Assembly (NCBI GenBank): GCA_014803435.1
Contig: JACYFD010000005.1
Coordinates: forward strand, 1-64,000
Reading direction: 5' to 3'
DNA: 64,000 nt
Source: Cellulosimicrobium terreum
GTDB lineage: Bacteria > Actinomycetota > Actinomycetes > Actinomycetales > Cellulomonadaceae
Below the pieces are notes generated by a model. The model did not search any database. It saw nothing but the letters and a program-made list of their open reading frames with translations, and was not told the origin of the DNA. A program made the translations under genes and the position numbers. This document shows positions 62,830 to 64,000 of the stretch, one piece after another (the stretch's first letter is position 1; every line of letters starts with the position of its first letter).

Positions 62830-63822
62830 GTGGGAAGTGACGTGCTGGTACCTGATCGACGACGCGCACGCGTGCGCGCCCTTGCCCTGACTCTCGGTCT
62901 CCTGGGCACGCTCGTGCTCGCGGCGTGCCAGGAGCCGGAGGACGTCCGGGCGACGCCCCTGAACACGGCCGTGGAGATCGCGGGCTCCGCCGGCGAACCG
63001 CCCGAGGTGACGTTCACCGCACCCCTCGACGTGCCGAGCACCCGCACGGAGGTCGTGTGGCCGGGCACGGGCCCGGCGCTCGACGACGGCGGACCCGTCC
63101 TGCTCAACATGTACACCGAGGACGGACGGGACGGGTCGCTCATCCAGAGCACGTTCGCCGACGCGCCGCAGTGGTACGCCCTGACCGACGAGTCGGTGGG
63201 CCCCGGACTGGCCGACGCGCTGCGCGGCCAGCGCGTCGGTGCGCGCGTGCTGGTCGTCGAGGCCGACGAGAGCGACGGCGCCCCCATCCCGGTGGTGATG
63301 GTCGTCGACGTCCTGCCGACGGGCCCGACGGGCGACCCGGTCGAGCCGGTCGAGGGTGCCCCGACGGTGGCCGACGGCGAGGACGGCGAGCCCGTGGTGA
63401 GCATCGACCCGGACACGACGCCCCCGACCGACCTCGCCGTCGCGCCGCTCGTGCGGGGAGACGGGCGCCAGGTCGAGGCCGGCCAGGTCGTCACCGTCCG
63501 CTACTCCGGCGTCCGCTGGTCGGACGGCACAGTCGTCGACAGCAGCTGGCAGGCCGAGGACGACGCGCCGACGTCGGTCATGATCGGCATCGGCGAGGTG
63601 GTCGAGGGCTGGGAGCAGGGTCTGCTCGAGCAGTCCGTCGGCAGCCGGGTGATGCTCGTCGTCCCACCGGACCTCGGCTACGGCGACACGGCGAGCCCGC
63701 TCGCGGACGAGACCCTCGTGTACGTCGTCGACATCCTCGACGCCCACTTCCCCGTGACGGAGGAAGCCGCCGAGACGGACCCCGGCTCGGACCAGCCACC
63801 CGCCGAAGGAGCCGACCAGTGA
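62830..63822 (+). CDS. Lipoprotein with two FKBP-like domains (peptidyl-prolyl isomerase)
   Basis: A 330-residue extracellular FKBP-type PPIase. The signal ends LVLAAC with Cys33 lipidated. Residues ~75-175 resemble a degenerate FKBP domain ([30 protein letters not shown]...[20 protein letters not shown]), and ~215-305 a canonical one: [61 protein letters not shown] and TLVYVVDIL. The C-terminal tail is acidic. GTG 62830 is used; GTG 62842 would also fit. It follows pafA by 12 bases, and its stop overlaps hisF by 4 bases. Confidence 0.9.
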   Translation: MGSDVLVPDRRRARVRALALTLGLLGTLVLAACQEPEDVRATPLNTAVEIAGSAGEPPEVTFTAPLDVPSTRTEVVWPGTGPALDDGGPVLLNMYTEDGRDGSLIQSTFADAPQWYALTDESVGPGLADALRGQRVGARVLVVEADESDGAPIPVVMVVDVLPTGPTGDPVEPVEGAPTVADGEDGEPVVSIDPDTTPPTDLAVAPLVRGDGRQVEAGQVVTVRYSGVRWSDGTVVDSSWQAEDDAPTSVMIGIGEVVEGWEQGLLEQSVGSRVMLVVPPDLGYGDTASPLADETLVYVVDILDAHFPVTEEAAETDPGSDQPPAEGADQ

Positions 63823-64000
63823 GCGTCGCGACCCGTGTCATCCCGTGCCTCGACGTCGACGCCGGTCGCGTCGTCAAGGGCGTGAACTTCGAGAACCTGC
63901 GCGACGCGGGCGACCCGGTCGAGCTCGCCGCCCGGTACGACCGTGAGGGCGCCGACGAGATCACGTTCCTCGACGTCTCGGCGTCCTCGGGCGAGCGGGA
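63819..64000 (+). CDS. hisF: HisF, imidazole glycerol phosphate synthase cyclase subunit (5' part)
   Basis: The first 60 codons are in the window: [55 protein letters not shown]. This is the HisF (beta/alpha)8-barrel start with the catalytic Asp of CLDVD and the GRVVKGVNF phosphate-binding loop. HisF closes the imidazole ring in histidine biosynthesis with HisH. GTG 63819 overlaps the FKBP stop by 4 bases and has AAGGAG upstream. The gene runs off the window end. Confidence 0.95.
   Translation, partial: MSVATRVIPCLDVDAGRVVKGVNFENLRDAGDPVELAARYDREGADEITFLDVSASSGER

Overview
The window is a very GC-rich, gene-dense stretch of an actinobacterial chromosome. A complete Pup-proteasome locus, a mycothiol ligase (mshC), a LexA-controlled imuA'-imuB-dnaE2 mutasome, HelD/HelR-type RNA polymerase factors, DtxR/IdeR-type iron boxes and many leaderless GTG/ATG starts all point to Actinobacteria. 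The overall gene content resembles Micrococcales of the Cellulomonas/Cellulosimicrobium kind, but that placement is inference, since no 16S gene is present. No IS element, prophage, CRISPR array or plasmid origin was recognised; this looks like core chromosome with a few accessory modules.

Layout. 1-4.7 kb: 3' part of an unknown gene, a TrmH/SpoU RNA methyltransferase, a HelD-like ATPase, and a lipase-like hydrolase on the minus strand. 4.7-10.0 kb: an iron-siderophore uptake locus (ATPase, lipoprotein, FhuB-like double permease, siderophore-interacting reductase), with two near-identical DtxR-type boxes lying on leaderless promoters. 10.0-12.3 kb: a second HelD-family protein preceded by a rifamycin-associated element, so a likely HelR. 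12.4-19.9 kb: YbaK-like and PEBP-like genes diverging from the SOS mutasome operon, whose DnaE2 carries a Pro-rich insertion of roughly 115 residues. 20-25.3 kb: a lipoprotein/membrane pair, NTF2-like, Gfo/Idh/MocA, RIO kinase (with a tiny upstream ORF), DUF457 and DoxX-like genes.

25.3-27.3 kb is the most intriguing part. A promoter drives a 43-codon leader ORF with four consecutive Arg codons. An intrinsic terminator follows, with a mutually exclusive antiterminator helix that can be drawn by hand. Then come tRNA-Arg(ACG), tRNA-Arg(CCG) and the RNA ligase gene rtcB. This is the layout of a ribosome-mediated attenuator controlling tRNA supply and, possibly, tRNA repair. 27.2-43.8 kb holds a two-component system, a secreted ThuA-domain protein, tRNA-Leu(GAG), an AI-2E-family permease, alanine dehydrogenase, peptidases and assorted housekeeping genes including uppP and a CorA-type transporter. 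43.9-47 kb: mshC, a PAC2-family protein and a HAD phosphatase.

47-53.3 kb is a compact accessory module: an alpha/beta-hydrolase-glycosyltransferase fusion, a SAM methyltransferase, and a divergent large LuxR (LAL) regulator. 53.3-64 kb is the protein-turnover region: site-2 protease, trmI, arc/mpa, dop, pup, prcB, prcA, pafA, then a lipoprotein FKBP and the start of hisF. Arc unfolds pupylated substrates into the PrcAB barrel, PafA attaches Pup, and Dop removes it.
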